The notes below the pieces were generated by a model. The model was not told the origin of the DNA. It searched no databases and worked only from the letters and a program-made list of their open reading frames with translations. DNA of 35,260 nucleotides, taken from positions 1-35,260 of the forward strand of contig CACJLQ010000013.1 in NCBI GenBank assembly GCA_902594275.1, written 5' to 3'. The translations under genes were made by a program, and so were the position numbers. This DNA is from an uncultured Litorivicinus sp. Its GTDB lineage: Bacteria > Pseudomonadota > Gammaproteobacteria > Pseudomonadales > Litorivicinaceae. Positions 27,301 through 35,260 of this stretch are shown here, one piece after another. Numbering within the stretch: position 1 is the first letter of the stretch; the number at the start of each line of letters is the position of its first letter.

Positions 27301-28189
27301 CAACAAAAATGATGAACCCGAGCAGATAGAGCGGAAAGATCCAGCGCGCGTTATTTCGATACTGCTCTTCATCCGGTGATTCAACAAAAGTGACATGAAA
27401 TTGTCTCGGCAGACAAAGGATGGCAAGGCTTGCAAGAACCAGTTGTGTTGCCAATCCCCATTGTGAAAAGTTGGTGCTGAAAACCGTGGCTACTGCAGGG
27501 TCTTGGCGAGCTAATATAAATAGATGGTCAAACCCATCAAAGAGCTGAAACGTACAGAATAAGCCAACCAGAACAAAAGCAATCAGTTTGACAATTGATT
27601 CGAAGGCAATCGCAATCATCATTCCTCGATTACTATCTCTCCGCTGCCCTGGAAGACGCGTTCCGAAAAGAATCGCGAATATCGTGAGGAAAATTGCTGC
27701 GAAAAATGCAGTGTCAAAAACGCTGGGCTCAGTTCCGGTCGGCGAACCCGCCATGATGTTAAATGTCTGACCGACAGCTTTGAGTTGTAGGGCGATGTAG
27801 GGAATGGTGCCAAGTAGAGCCACCAGGGTTGTCAGGATGGCGAGTGAATGCGAGCGTCCATAACGCGCCGACATAAAGTCAGCGAGCGAACCGATCCGGT
27901 GTGTTTTAACCACGGCATTGAACTTGGAAATGATTGGCCAACCAAAAATGAAGACTAACATTGGCCCAACATAGATTGGCATGAATTCCCAGCCATGAGC
28001 GGCCGCGGAGCCAACGGCTCCATAGTAGGTCCAACTGGTTGCATAGACGCCGATCGATAACGGATAGACCCAGCGTGATGCCCTTACGCCTCCGAACGAC
28101 GCCGTGTTCCGGTCGCCCTGCCACGCGATAATGAAGAGAACCCCAACATATGCTAGAGACAGCACGATGAGTTGCCAACTGATGTGCAC
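24281..28189 (-). CDS. Hybrid sensor kinase with Na+/solute symporter domain (CbrA/CrbS/MxtR-like)
   Basis: Inner-membrane signalling protein of 1302 aa. Residues 1-490 are a sodium:solute symporter (SSSF/PutP) fold with about 13 hydrophobic helices and motifs such as YATSWTYYGAVGSAAAHGWE and GRSHSLAILTT. Two PAS domains follow (about 625-750 and 765-890), then a coiled coil. The dimerisation/phosphoacceptor region is AASHDLLQPLNAARL, with His near 942. The ATPase shows an N box (NFLSNALRYT), G1 (DTGIGM) and G2 (GLGLGLS). The C-terminal receiver (about 1175-1300) has acceptor Asp in ALIDYHLD and Lys in ILNKPL. Related proteins sense carbon or acetate and work with LuxR- or NtrC-type regulators, but no partner regulator is adjacent. 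The GTG start has AAGGAG 6 nt upstream. Confidence 0.92.
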   Translation of the reverse strand: MHISWQLIVLSLAYVGVLFIIAWQGDRNTASFGGVRASRWVYPLSIGVYATSWTYYGAVGSAAAHGWEFMPIYVGPMLVFIFGWPIISKFNAVVKTHRIGSLADFMSARYGRSHSLAILTTLVALLGTIPYIALQLKAVGQTFNIMAGSPTGTEPSVFDTAFFAAIFLTIFAILFGTRLPGQRRDSNRGMMIAIAFESIVKLIAFVLVGLFCTFQLFDGFDHLFILARQDPAVATVFSTNFSQWGLATQLVLASLAILCLPRQFHVTFVESPDEEQYRNNARWIFPLYLLGFIIFVVPIAAAGLLKFGGLAPPDAFVLLLPMAYNNEPLAALAFLGGLSAATGMILVSTLALAIMVANELLLPLLFRSSSEELRERRDLSWITVMVKRLSIIGIMALAWLYYQSATSERSLASIGLVAFVAAAQFAPALLGGLYWRQGNQYGAFSGMLIGLISWLLMLVLPELSDGPLETLQPLLILPVDPLTNAVVISLGLNLLTYVLISLATTSRLIDRVQSATFVDVTPPSSKSGRYLKEELRIDDLTTLAIRFIGQDRIQHILDTYVAEHRLQQLNDRDQAPPELIEAIESILAQEIGFTSARLVIRSASRGKRIHLGELVSLVDEASTLAKQNQELLRKAIEHLSQGISVVDPNQKLVAWNKRYQELFDYPDELLTVGRPIADLFRYNAKKGLIGDFTSNEQIEQALQKRLDHLNRGSAYRRESILSNGVTLEIIGEPMPNGGYVASYSDISPYKETESALRESEQAIRVYTDNVPAMIAYVDSDYRIQFINKAFERTMRVWREQVIGRPNKEIFTDAEYHTRLPYLKRAFEGRRQRFEVAIDRAGEHREFEALYVPHRNDSGDVQGIFVLYQDVTDRNDAKRGLETANETLEARVDERTEALQAANEALEAENIRRAETETALTQAMRATEEANRSKTRFLAAASHDLLQPLNAARLLTTSLAERAKTDEIRELTGHLEGALSSAENLISTLLEISKLDAGALRAEPKPFALTELFDQLSQEFQLIADQRNIAFKAKSSDVVVQTDPKLLRRVLQNFLSNALRYTEPHGRVLFAMRTFGSSVRVEIWDTGIGMHPDDLPSIFDEFKRLSEGIQTEKKGLGLGLSISQRICDLLGLTLKVHSTPGVGSCFSVTLSISELRPESLNPQQASRSQTLSQPLTGRTVIVIDNEQAILVGMQSLLGGWGADVVTGMTLDEATEAVKANHKIQVALIDYHLDNGALGVDVIGVLRALRGDIECALITADRSEEMKRQATEVGATILNKPLKPAALRSWLTQKLQGKPLPPLA

Positions 28190-28215
28190 GAACGCTCCTT
28201 CGATTCAGTCACAAT

Positions 28216-28241
28216 AGTGCATATAATACGATTAATGCACT
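28216..28241. promoter_or_regulatory. Inverted repeat over a TATAAT in the sensor kinase/ttcA gap
   Basis: AGTGCAT (28216-28222) and ATGCACT (28235-28241) form a perfect 7-bp inverted repeat with a 12-nt spacer. TATAAT (28222-28227), a perfect -10 hexamer facing ttcA, overlaps the left arm, and the -35 at 17 nt spacing (TTCGAT) is weak. On the other strand TATTAT in the same spacer could serve the kinase gene. The placement looks like a shared operator controlling one or both divergent genes. Confidence 0.45.
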
Positions 28242-28292
28242 TGGTGATGCGACCACAGTAGCCACGAGGTATATCAAATTGAAGCGCGGTCG

Positions 28293-29231
28293 ATGACACG
28301 ATCAAATGATCAAAAGGCGTTTGAGATAGCGAAACGTCAACAACGATTGAGGCGCCTGATAGGTCAAGCGATAGGTGACTATCGAATGATCGAGGAGGGT
28401 GACAAGGTCATGGTTTGTCTATCCGGTGGTAAAGACAGCTACACCTTGCTCGATATGTTGATCTCGTTGAGAAAGTCAGCGCCGGTTTCGTTCGATTTGA
28501 TCGCCGTTAATCTCGATCAAAAGCAGCCGGGATTTCCAGAGCATGTCTTGCCAGATTACATGGCCACGAAACAGATTCCGTTTTTTGTGATCGAACGCGA
28601 CACCTATTCAACGGTGAAGCGAGTCGTTCCTGAAGGGAAAACGACTTGCGCGCTGTGTTCACGTCTCCGGCGCGGAACACTTTATGGATTTGCGGAAGCC
28701 AATGGTGTGACGAAAATTGCACTGGGGCATCATCGTGATGACATTATTGAGACGCTCTTTCTGAATTTATTTTTCGGGTCGAAAATGAAAACGATGCCGC
28801 CTAAGCTAGTTTCAGATGATAAGCGATATATTGTCATTCGACCACTTGCCTATTGTAAGGAGTCAGACTTGGCACAGTTCGCTGAGGATCAAGGTTACCC
28901 GATTATTCCTTGCAATCTTTGCGGCTCTCAGCCAAACCTCAAGCGCGCTGAGATTAAAGCGATGATCGCTGATTGGGAGAAACGCTACCCGGGTCGCGTT
29001 GAGAATCTATTTCGTGGGTTACAGAACGTCGTCCCTTCTCATTTGATGGATAGTGAGCTGTATCCATTTGACAGTCCGAGCCCGGATGATTTGCTCATCC
29101 ATCGGCGTGAAAATCCATTAGATGAAGCATCTGAGATTCGGCACGCATTGGCTGAAGCAGAACTCAATCTGTGGGTTGAGGTGCGATCGGACACTGATCA
29201 GATAATTCAAAAGAGTAATACGGTCATCTAA
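28293..29231 (+). CDS. ttcA: tRNA 2-thiocytidine synthetase TtcA
   Basis: Thiolates cytidine 32 of certain tRNAs, using ATP and an Fe-S cluster. The PP-loop [13 protein letters not shown] is at about residues 45-57. Cluster-ligand cysteines are in [12 protein letters not shown] (about 118-130) and [13 protein letters not shown] (about 207-218). The N- and C-terminal regions match E. coli TtcA closely ([36 protein letters not shown]), and the 312-aa length equals the family norm. The upstream Shine-Dalgarno (GAAG) is weak. It is divergent from the sensor kinase gene. Confidence 0.97.
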   Translation: MTRSNDQKAFEIAKRQQRLRRLIGQAIGDYRMIEEGDKVMVCLSGGKDSYTLLDMLISLRKSAPVSFDLIAVNLDQKQPGFPEHVLPDYMATKQIPFFVIERDTYSTVKRVVPEGKTTCALCSRLRRGTLYGFAEANGVTKIALGHHRDDIIETLFLNLFFGSKMKTMPPKLVSDDKRYIVIRPLAYCKESDLAQFAEDQGYPIIPCNLCGSQPNLKRAEIKAMIADWEKRYPGRVENLFRGLQNVVPSHLMDSELYPFDSPSPDDLLIHRRENPLDEASEIRHALAEAELNLWVEVRSDTDQIIQKSNTVI

Positions 29232-29555
29232 CAGCTAAGATGCACGCGGCTTACTCCGAAGTCATACTAAGAATAACCGAGGCCATACCTATGATAGCGA
29301 AATAGTAATCACTGCTTCAGCCGCAGTAACTTTGTCTTTATCTTTTATAGTACAAAAATCAAAATTTAACTTCGCTATCTGTATGTGTAGGTGGAAGCAA
29401 TTTGGACGATCGAACCGATCAATGCCACTCAATAATGAAGTCGAAGATTTGACTACGTATTTTGGTTATTATACTTACCAAGTATGGTATAAAATTGTTA
29501 TAACGCGGGGGTAAGCACAGGCATTTTTTAACCCATATCAGGGATCGATGAATTC
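29232..29555. other. 324-nt noncoding gap between ttcA and cysB
   Basis: An AT-rich stretch with no supportable gene; a 60-codon open frame (29332-29514) has no family resemblance or ribosome binding site. Near the ttcA end a stem ACTGC-N7-GCAGT (about 29311-29327), followed by a T-rich run, may be a weak terminator. The downstream half carries TTGACT (29449-29454) with TATACT (29470-29475) at a short 15-nt spacing, a possible cysB promoter, and nested palindromes described separately. Confidence 0.6.
29471..29485. promoter_or_regulatory. LysR-type box ATAC-N7-GTAT upstream of cysB
   Basis: ATAC-TTACCAA-GTAT is a perfect 4-bp inverted repeat of the form T-N11-A, the classic LysR-family recognition pattern. 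It is nested in a larger symmetry, TTATAC (29469-29474) with GTATAA (29487-29492). It overlaps the putative -10 (TATACT) about 70 nt before the cysB ATG, which suits negative autoregulation by CysB. Confidence 0.5.
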
Positions 29556-30533
29556 ATGAAACTACAACAACTTCGTTACATCAGTGAAGTGGCTAACCAC
29601 GATCTGAATGTCTCTGCCACCGCACAAAGCCTTTTTACGTCGCAGCCAGGAATTTCTAAACAAATTCGTTTATTGGAAGAAGAGCTGGGTGTCGAAGTGT
29701 TTGCGAGAAACGGCAAGCATCTTGTCTCAATCACGCCTGCAGGCGAGGAAGTGTTGCGTGTTGCGAGTGAAATTCTCCATAAAGTCGATGCAATCAAACA
29801 AATCTCTCAGGAGTTTTCGGATGAAACCAAAGGCGTGCTCTCGATAGCGACAACTCACACGCAAGCGCGTTATGTACTGCCGCCTGTCATCAACCAATTT
29901 ATGCGTGAGTACCCTGAAGTGTCATTGCAGATGCAGCAGGGGACGCCTGCACAAATCGCTGAAATGGCTGCCGGGGGTGAGGTGGACTTTGCGATTGCGA
30001 CCGAGGGCTTAGAGCATTTCTCTAATTTGCTCTTGATGCCATGTTACCAATGGAATCGGGCGGTGATTGTTCCCAAAGACCATCCGCTGGCGCAACTCGA
30101 TGGTCCACTGACACTTGCTGAACTTGCGCGTCATCCGATCGTCACCTATGTCTTTGGTTTTACCGGTCGTTCACGGCTTGATGAGGCGTTTGAGCAGAAA
30201 GGATTGTCTCCAAAAGTGGTGTTCACTGCTGCTGATGCTGATGTGATCAAAACGTATGTGCGTTTGGGCCTTGGTGTTGGGATTGTTGCCGATATGGCGC
30301 ACGACCCACAAACTGATGGTGATTTAGTCACGGTCGATGCAAGTCACTTGTTTAGTCCGAGTGTGACCTCCATCGCTTTCCGACGCGGTACCTTTTTACG
30401 CGGCTATATGTATCGGTTTGTGAATTTGTTTGCCCCGCATCTATCGAGAGAGTTGATTGGTAAGTTTTTGAGAAGTCAGGGTCGGGCAGAAGCTGAAAAG
30501 ATTTTTGAGTCAGTCGACGTCCCGTTGCTTTGA
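29556..30533 (+). CDS. cysB: LysR-type regulator CysB
   Basis: Master activator of cysteine synthesis and sulfate assimilation, responding to N-acetylserine. The N-terminal winged helix is MKLQQLRYISEVANHDLNVS followed by LFTSQPGISKQIRLLEEELG. The effector domain contains THTQARYVLPP, VTYVFGFTGRSRLDEAF and ADADVIKTYVRLGLGVGIV, which are closely similar to E. coli CysB. Length is 325 aa (E. coli 324). It is transcribed alone, with a LysR-type palindrome upstream. The broken hydrolase frame begins within or just after its 3' end. Confidence 0.96.
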   Translation: MKLQQLRYISEVANHDLNVSATAQSLFTSQPGISKQIRLLEEELGVEVFARNGKHLVSITPAGEEVLRVASEILHKVDAIKQISQEFSDETKGVLSIATTHTQARYVLPPVINQFMREYPEVSLQMQQGTPAQIAEMAAGGEVDFAIATEGLEHFSNLLLMPCYQWNRAVIVPKDHPLAQLDGPLTLAELARHPIVTYVFGFTGRSRLDEAFEQKGLSPKVVFTAADADVIKTYVRLGLGVGIVADMAHDPQTDGDLVTVDASHLFSPSVTSIAFRRGTFLRGYMYRFVNLFAPHLSRELIGKFLRSQGRAEAEKIFESVDVPLL

Positions 30534-31375
30534 GTTCAGAATTTTCATCAATATTCGATTCATTGATCTTGATGATTACCGACTTGCTGTTCATGTCAGC
30601 CAAAATCCAAGCGGTACTGGGGATTTGATTTTATTGCATGGGGCGGGTGTCGCCTCAGAGTCCACTTGGTATCCAATGCTTTCCGCGTTTAAGTCATGTC
30701 GACGCATACTCTGTCCAGATTTGCGCGGGATGGGTCGCTCTCATGCATCTGATTTTGAAGATCAAGCAATCACAGCTGAGGCTTTGGCCAATGATATTGG
30801 TGACTTATTGACGGATTTCAGTGACCCACTGTCAAATGGTTGGCTACAGCTTTGGGGGTCTGATCGCGTTGATGGTCAATGCACTCAATCCAGGGTCTGT
30901 CAGCGATTTGGTTTTATTGGAGCCTGCGCTTTTGGAACGAAAGTCAATTGACGAGTTGAGGATCTTACGATCACAGCGCGCGATTGTTGCCTTGGCATTG
31001 CTTTCAGATGGCGATCCTGTGGTCAGTGTGACGCAGTTTTTGGATTTGATTTCACCAAACAGATCCACGCACCCGCGTGTTGAACGGATGACCATCTAGC
31101 GATTGGTGAATCGACCGAAGGGCCTTGCATATGCGTTGATAGCAGTCAATCAAGCTGCTTGGCATGGTGACCGAATGGCATTGATTGATCAAGCGCCACC
31201 AATCTTGAGTCTGGTTGGCTCTAAAAGCGTCGAGGACGCGCATGCATTTCATCGTCTACTGGCAACCTCGAAATCGCAATGGCGCTATCAATCTGTTCCG
31301 GGTGTCGATCACGCCTTGCCTTATCAAAAACCGAGCGTGTGCGCAGACTTAATCTGTGCGCATTTCGGTCGTTAA
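30505..31375 (+). pseudogene. Broken alpha/beta hydrolase
   Basis: The remnant covers a full alpha/beta hydrolase fold of about 285 codons in two frames. The first frame has DLILLHGAGVASESTWYPML (oxyanion-hole HG) and CPDLRGMGRS. Near 30820 the frame shifts; the next frame carries the nucleophile elbow VGYSFGGLIAL. An in-frame TAG at 31097-31099 interrupts it, after which the same frame resumes with GLAYALIAVNQAAWHGDR, IDQAPPILSLVGSKS and the catalytic-His region GVDHALPYQKP. The shift is explained by loss of two bases from a GTGTG-like run or gain of one. The original start is unclear: the first frame's nearest start is a TTG at 30505, inside cysB. Substrate unknown. Confidence 0.88.
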
Positions 31376-32199
31376 CGATTCCCCTTTCGCTTCCCGGTCA
31401 CCTGAAGAATTCGGGCACTGATTTCCTCTACGGAGCGCTCAGTTGTCGATAAGAATGGAATCGCATGCCGTCGATACAGCGCTTCGACTTCGTTAACTTC
31501 GTATTGACACTGTTTCAAAGAGGCATAACGGGAGTCGGGGCGGCGCATTTCGCGGATTGCTTGAAGTCGCTCTGGATCAATGGTTAAACCAAATAACTTT
31601 GCCTTATATTTGCGCAGTGTATTAGGAAGGTTGTCATCATCGAGATCATCTTCAGTCAACGGGTAGTTGGCGACTTTCAGGCCATACTGCATCGCGAGAT
31701 AGAGACTGGTTGGGGTTTTTCCAGAACGTGAGACGCCAATCAAAATGAGATCTGCTTGATCGTAGTAACGAATCCGAGCTCCATCATCATTATCAAGGGC
31801 AAAGTTAATCGCATCGATCCGACGAGAGTACTGGCCATCGGGTGCGACTGCGTGACTCATTCCGACCGAATAACTTGATCCTTGCCCAAGTTCCCGCTCA
31901 AGCGGTTTCAGAAAGGTTTGAAAGATATCGACTAAAAACCCGTTACAGTTTGCTAACACGTCACGGACTTCCTGATTCACAATTGTGTCGAAAACGATCG
32001 GTGTTACCTGGTGATCGACTCCGGCCGCATTGATCTCGATTACTGCTTTTTTTGCTTTTTCAACACTATCGATGTAGGGCAAAGTCGTTTTGTCGAACTG
32101 GACTGAATTGAATTGGCTTAATAAGGCTTGCCCCAAGCCCTCAGCGGTCAGACCAGTTCCATCGGAAATAAAGAATACTGGACGAATTTCTGACATCAT
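31372..32199 (-). CDS. ppsR: PEP synthase regulatory protein (kinase/pyrophosphorylase)
   Basis: Bifunctional regulator that inactivates PEP synthase by ADP-dependent threonine phosphorylation and reactivates it by Pi-dependent pyrophosphorolysis. The DUF299 fold is evident: [20 protein letters not shown] at the N-terminus, the P-loop [15 protein letters not shown] (about 150-165) and [12 protein letters not shown] near 235. ATG 32199 (or the adjacent ATG 32196) is preferred over the TTG at 32211 because GGAA lies about 8 nt upstream and the resulting 275 aa fits the E. coli protein (277). It is divergent from its target gene ppsA, the usual arrangement. The stop codon overlaps the end of the pseudogene on the opposite strand. 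Confidence 0.95.
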   Translation of the reverse strand: MMSEIRPVFFISDGTGLTAEGLGQALLSQFNSVQFDKTTLPYIDSVEKAKKAVIEINAAGVDHQVTPIVFDTIVNQEVRDVLANCNGFLVDIFQTFLKPLERELGQGSSYSVGMSHAVAPDGQYSRRIDAINFALDNDDGARIRYYDQADLILIGVSRSGKTPTSLYLAMQYGLKVANYPLTEDDLDDDNLPNTLRKYKAKLFGLTIDPERLQAIREMRRPDSRYASLKQCQYEVNEVEALYRRHAIPFLSTTERSVEEISARILQVTGKRKGNR

Positions 32200-32336
32200 A
32201 TTTGGTTCCAAATCATTTATACTATCGCGCTTTATCGACTAGCTGACTAACGTTTCTTGAGCCAATGTAAGGAAGCGAACTTAAGATAAGTCTGCGTTAG
32301 CGGTTACCAAGACACAATATAGGAAGGGGATTCCTT

Positions 32337-34712
32337 TTGGACAGTTATATCCTTTGGTTTGATGGACTCGGCATGAACGATGTCGAGCGCGTTGGTGGGA
32401 AAAATGCATCGCTCGGTGAAATGATTTCGAATCTTGCTGGAGCTGGCGTCAGCGTCCCGAATGGATTTGCCACAACCGCACACGCATATCGCGAGTTCTT
32501 GGCTCACGAAAACCTCGCAGATCGAATTAATCAGTCGCTTGCGGCTTTAGATGTTGATGATGTGAATGCATTGGCACTAACCGGTGCAGAGATTCGTTCA
32601 TGGATTATTGATACACCATTTCAACCAGCCCTTGATCAGGCCATTGAGGCGGCATTTGCCAAAATGACGGCAGATAATTCCGGAATGAAGGTTGCTGTTC
32701 GCTCATCAGCCACAGCAGAAGATCTTCCGGATGCGTCTTTCGCGGGTCAGCAAGAAACATTTTTGAATATTTCTGGAATTGGCAACGTGAAACACGCGAT
32801 TAAGGAGGTCTTCGCATCTCTATTCAACGATCGTGCGATTTCATATCGAGTACACCAGGGGTTTGAGCACGAGTTGGTCGCATTGTCCGCAGGTATTCAG
32901 CGCATGGTTCGCTCTGAGACAGGTGCTGCTGGTGTAATGTTCACCATGGATACCGAAAGTGGATTCCGTGACGTCGTGTTTGTGACTGCGGCCTATGGTT
33001 TGGGAGAGACAGTCGTTCAGGGTGCCGTGAACCCGGATGAATTCTATGCTCATAAGCCAACGCTGGATGCTGGCCGTCCTTCGGTATTGCGTCGAACGCG
33101 TGGTTCAAAATTGATAAAAATGGTGTACGCCGATTCGTCAAAACCTGGCCGATCAGTCGAGACGGTTGATGTTGATGCCGCAGACCGTCGTCAGTTTTGT
33201 GTTACCGATGCTGAGGTCGAGTCGCTTGCGCGTCAGGCGTTGATTATTGAGAAACATTATGGGCGTCCAATGGATATCGAGTGGGCGCGCGATGGTGACG
33301 ACGGTCAGCTGTACATTGTGCAGGCACGACCAGAGACCGTTCAGAGTCAACAAGACGGCCGGCAAATGGAGCGTTTTGTTCTGAAGGAAAAAGGCGAAGT
33401 CATTGTTCAAGGTCGTGCGATCGGGCAAAAAATTGGGCAAGGTCCGGTTCGTCTGGTGAAAGATATCTCCAAGATGGATGAAGTCCAACCAGGTGATGTT
33501 CTTGTAACGGATATGACCGACCCTGATTGGGAACCAGTGATGAAGCGTGCTTCAGCGATCGTGACCAATCGTGGAGGCCGTACCTGTCACGCTGCGATTA
33601 TCGCTCGTGAATTAGGTATTCCCGCGGTGGTTGGCTGTGGTGACGCAACAGAATTACTGTCGACGGGAGTCGATGTAACTGTCAGTTGTGCTGAAGGGGA
33701 CACGGGTCATATCTATGCTGGGATCCTGAACTATGATCACCGGGTAACCAGCGTCGATGCGATGCCTGAACTACCATTTAAAATTATGATGAATGTTGGT
33801 AATCCGGATCGTGCGTTTGACTTTCAACGTCTCCCGCATGCCGGTATCGGTTTGGCCCGCCTCGAGTTCATTATTAACCGAATGATTGGCGTGCATCCGC
33901 GTGCTCTGATGGACTACGAGACCCTACCTGCAGACTTAAAGGAAGAGATTGCAGAACGAATTGGTGGCTATGCAAGTCCGACAGATTTCTACGTTGAAAA
34001 ACTGGTCGAAGGAATTGCGACACTCGGCGCATCATTTGCGCCCGAGCGGGTCATCGTTCGCTTGTCAGACTTTAAGTCAAATGAATATCGCAACTTAGTC
34101 GGTGGTCCGTTGTACGAGCCCGAGGAAGAGAATCCAATGCTCGGATTCCGCGGTGCATCGCGTTACATTTCCGACTCATTCCGTCCATGTTTCGAATTTG
34201 AATGCCGCGCGCTAAAGAAGGTGCGCGATGAAATGGGGCTCACCAATGTTGCCATTATGGTTCCGTTTGTACGGACTCTGGATGAAGCTGCCGCTGTGAT
34301 TGAGCTTCTGAAAGAGAATGGTCTTGAGCGGGGTAAGAACGGTCTCGAAGTTATCATGATGTGTGAGCTTCCATCGAACGCTGTTTTGGCTGAGGAGTTT
34401 CTTGAATATTTTGACGGATTCTCCATTGGATCAAATGACCTGACACAGTTGACGCTGGGTCTTGATCGAGACTCAGGAATAATTGCGGATGCATTCGATG
34501 AGCGTAACCCAGCGGTGAAATTCTTGCTGTCCCGCGCGATTCAAGCATGTAACAACGCAGGTAAGTACATCGGTATTTGTGGACAAGGACCGTCAGATCA
34601 CCCAGACCTTGCATTCTGGTTGATGGAGCAGGGCATTGACTCGGTGTCATTGAACCCAGATACCGTGCTGGAGACCTGGTTCTTCTTGGCGGATGCTCAG
34701 GACAATAAGTGA
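32337..34712 (+). CDS. ppsA: Phosphoenolpyruvate synthase, TTG start
   Basis: Converts pyruvate and ATP to PEP, AMP and Pi in gluconeogenesis. The pyruvate-binding N-terminal domain shows [10 protein letters not shown] and [20 protein letters not shown]. The phosphohistidine domain contains [21 protein letters not shown], with catalytic His near residue 418. The C-terminal TIM barrel has [17 protein letters not shown] and the end motif CGQGPSD. Length is 791 aa (E. coli 792). The first in-frame ATG is inside the conserved [11 protein letters not shown] segment, so translation starts upstream; TTG 32337 has a strong AGGAAGGGGA six bases before it. The stop overlaps rraA. The 137-nt gap to ppsR contains TATACT and TATAAA-like hexamers in both directions. 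Confidence 0.96.
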   Translation: MDSYILWFDGLGMNDVERVGGKNASLGEMISNLAGAGVSVPNGFATTAHAYREFLAHENLADRINQSLAALDVDDVNALALTGAEIRSWIIDTPFQPALDQAIEAAFAKMTADNSGMKVAVRSSATAEDLPDASFAGQQETFLNISGIGNVKHAIKEVFASLFNDRAISYRVHQGFEHELVALSAGIQRMVRSETGAAGVMFTMDTESGFRDVVFVTAAYGLGETVVQGAVNPDEFYAHKPTLDAGRPSVLRRTRGSKLIKMVYADSSKPGRSVETVDVDAADRRQFCVTDAEVESLARQALIIEKHYGRPMDIEWARDGDDGQLYIVQARPETVQSQQDGRQMERFVLKEKGEVIVQGRAIGQKIGQGPVRLVKDISKMDEVQPGDVLVTDMTDPDWEPVMKRASAIVTNRGGRTCHAAIIARELGIPAVVGCGDATELLSTGVDVTVSCAEGDTGHIYAGILNYDHRVTSVDAMPELPFKIMMNVGNPDRAFDFQRLPHAGIGLARLEFIINRMIGVHPRALMDYETLPADLKEEIAERIGGYASPTDFYVEKLVEGIATLGASFAPERVIVRLSDFKSNEYRNLVGGPLYEPEEENPMLGFRGASRYISDSFRPCFEFECRALKKVRDEMGLTNVAIMVPFVRTLDEAAAVIELLKENGLERGKNGLEVIMMCELPSNAVLAEEFLEYFDGFSIGSNDLTQLTLGLDRDSGIIADAFDERNPAVKFLLSRAIQACNNAGKYIGICGQGPSDHPDLAFWLMEQGIDSVSLNPDTVLETWFFLADAQDNK

Positions 34713-35191
34713 TAAAATCCACTCCGGATTTATGTGATGCCTACGAGGGCGGGATTGCCGACCTCGAGCCATTATTCACTAACTTTGGTGGTCGTGAACG
34801 GTTTTATGGTGAAGCCGTCACTGAGAAATGTTTTGAAGATAACTCCAGAGTGAAGGAATTAGCAGGTACCGCCGGTCACAATCGTGTCATGGTTGTTGAT
34901 GGTGGTGGTTCGCTTCGGCGGGCATTACTTGGTGATATGATCGCCGCCAATGCTTTGGCCAATGGTTGGGCCGGTTTCGTGATTTATGGCTCAATTCGCG
35001 ATGTGGATGAGCTCGGTGCGATGGATCTTGGTGTTCAAGCGCTCGCAACACATTCGATGAAGACAGAAAAAAAGGCGATTGGTGATGTTGATGTTCCGGT
35101 GACCTTCGCCGGTGCCACAATCCATCCTGGTGATTTCATCGCATGTGACAATAACGGAATTGTTGTGTCACCTGTCGCTCTCGACGTTTAA
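34709..35191 (+). CDS. rraA: RraA-family protein, regulator of RNase E activity
   Basis: In E. coli RraA binds RNase E and the degradosome and inhibits RNA decay; some relatives are 4-hydroxy-4-methyl-2-oxoglutarate/oxaloacetate aldolases. The 160-aa protein has [51 protein letters not shown] and [10 protein letters not shown], close to E. coli RraA (161 aa). The glycine-rich loop and RD pair would bind the metal/pyruvate in the aldolase members. The GTG start overlaps the ppsA stop (GTGA) with AGGA upstream, so it is translationally coupled to ppsA. Confidence 0.93.
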   Translation: MIKSTPDLCDAYEGGIADLEPLFTNFGGRERFYGEAVTEKCFEDNSRVKELAGTAGHNRVMVVDGGGSLRRALLGDMIAANALANGWAGFVIYGSIRDVDELGAMDLGVQALATHSMKTEKKAIGDVDVPVTFAGATIHPGDFIACDNNGIVVSPVALDV

Positions 35192-35212
35192 AACACGCAA
35201 ATTGAAGACATA

Positions 35213-35247
35213 AAAAACCCCAATACGGAACGTGCCGGGGCTTTTTA
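35213..35247 (+). terminator. Rho-independent terminator after rraA
   Basis: AAAAACCCC (35213-35221) pairs with GGGGCTTTTT (35237-35246), apart from one bulged C. The loop holds an internal GG/CC pair, and a T-rich run follows. It ends the ppsA-rraA transcript. The A tract on the 5' side means it could also work for a convergent gene beyond the window. Confidence 0.82.
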
Positions 35248-35260
35248 TTTATTGCCTTTA

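Noticed and set aside
29332..29514. 60-codon open frame before cysB as a small gene
   Set aside because: No ribosome binding site, no recognisable family, and it runs through the probable cysB promoter and LysR box.
32240..32275. Cra/FruR-like site (CTAACGTTTC region) before ppsA
   Set aside because: E. coli ppsA is Cra-regulated, but the match here breaks the TGAAACG half by insertion and mismatches, so it is too weak to claim.

Overview
The window is about 35 kb of gene-dense chromosome from a gammaproteobacterium with GC close to 50%. Gene families and gene order point to a relative of the Pseudomonas/Oceanospirillales group: thrS-infC-rpmI-rplT-pheS-pheT-ihfA-merR-tRNA-Pro, topA next to a DUF6586-type gene and lexA, argF near grxD, and ppsR divergent from ppsA followed by rraA. 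EpmC, TusA, TtcA, CysB and a CbrA/CrbS-type sensor kinase fit the same placement. The genus cannot be fixed from sequence reading alone.

Layout. 1-7019 (+) is the translation/nucleoid operon: thrS lacks its 5' end, infC has a non-AUG start, and tandem hairpins lie between rplT and pheS. 7043-7986 (+) holds tRNA-Pro(GGG), an isoprenylcysteine-methyltransferase-like membrane protein and a cold-shock protein. 8013-13737 (-) holds a decayed metallo-beta-lactamase-fold pseudogene, a metallophosphoesterase, a secreted/anchored von Willebrand A protein and acetoacetyl-CoA synthetase. 13902-16919 is a polyhydroxybutyrate locus: phasin (+), then phaC and phaB (-). 16989-19177 holds tusA, a DUF3080-type lipoprotein, epmC and a small membrane protein. 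19317-22983 holds topA, a DUF6586-type gene and lexA with an SOS box. 23020-28189 holds argF, grxD and a large SSSF-PAS-histidine kinase-receiver protein. 28293-35191 holds ttcA, cysB, a broken alpha/beta hydrolase, ppsR, ppsA and rraA, ending in a terminator.

How the genes work together. AacS makes acetoacetyl-CoA from acetoacetate, PhaB reduces it to (R)-3-hydroxybutyryl-CoA, PhaC polymerises it, and the phasin coats the granule. No thiolase is present, so the local cluster could make PHB directly from acetoacetate. A shared operator-like motif with core TGC-N3-GCA occurs twice before the phasin and once before phaC, which suggests a PhaR-type regulon. PpsR and PpsA form the usual regulator/PEP-synthase pair, and rraA is translationally coupled to ppsA. 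The sensor kinase belongs to a type that, in relatives, controls acetate/carbon use.

Most of the window is ordinary core genome, and I found no convincing new defence, mobile or biosynthetic system. The points most worth following are the PHA operator motif, the AUC start of infC, the lexA start that abuts its own SOS box, the two multi-lesion pseudogenes, the PhaC nucleophile-box variant, and the uncharacterised VWA protein overlapping aacS.
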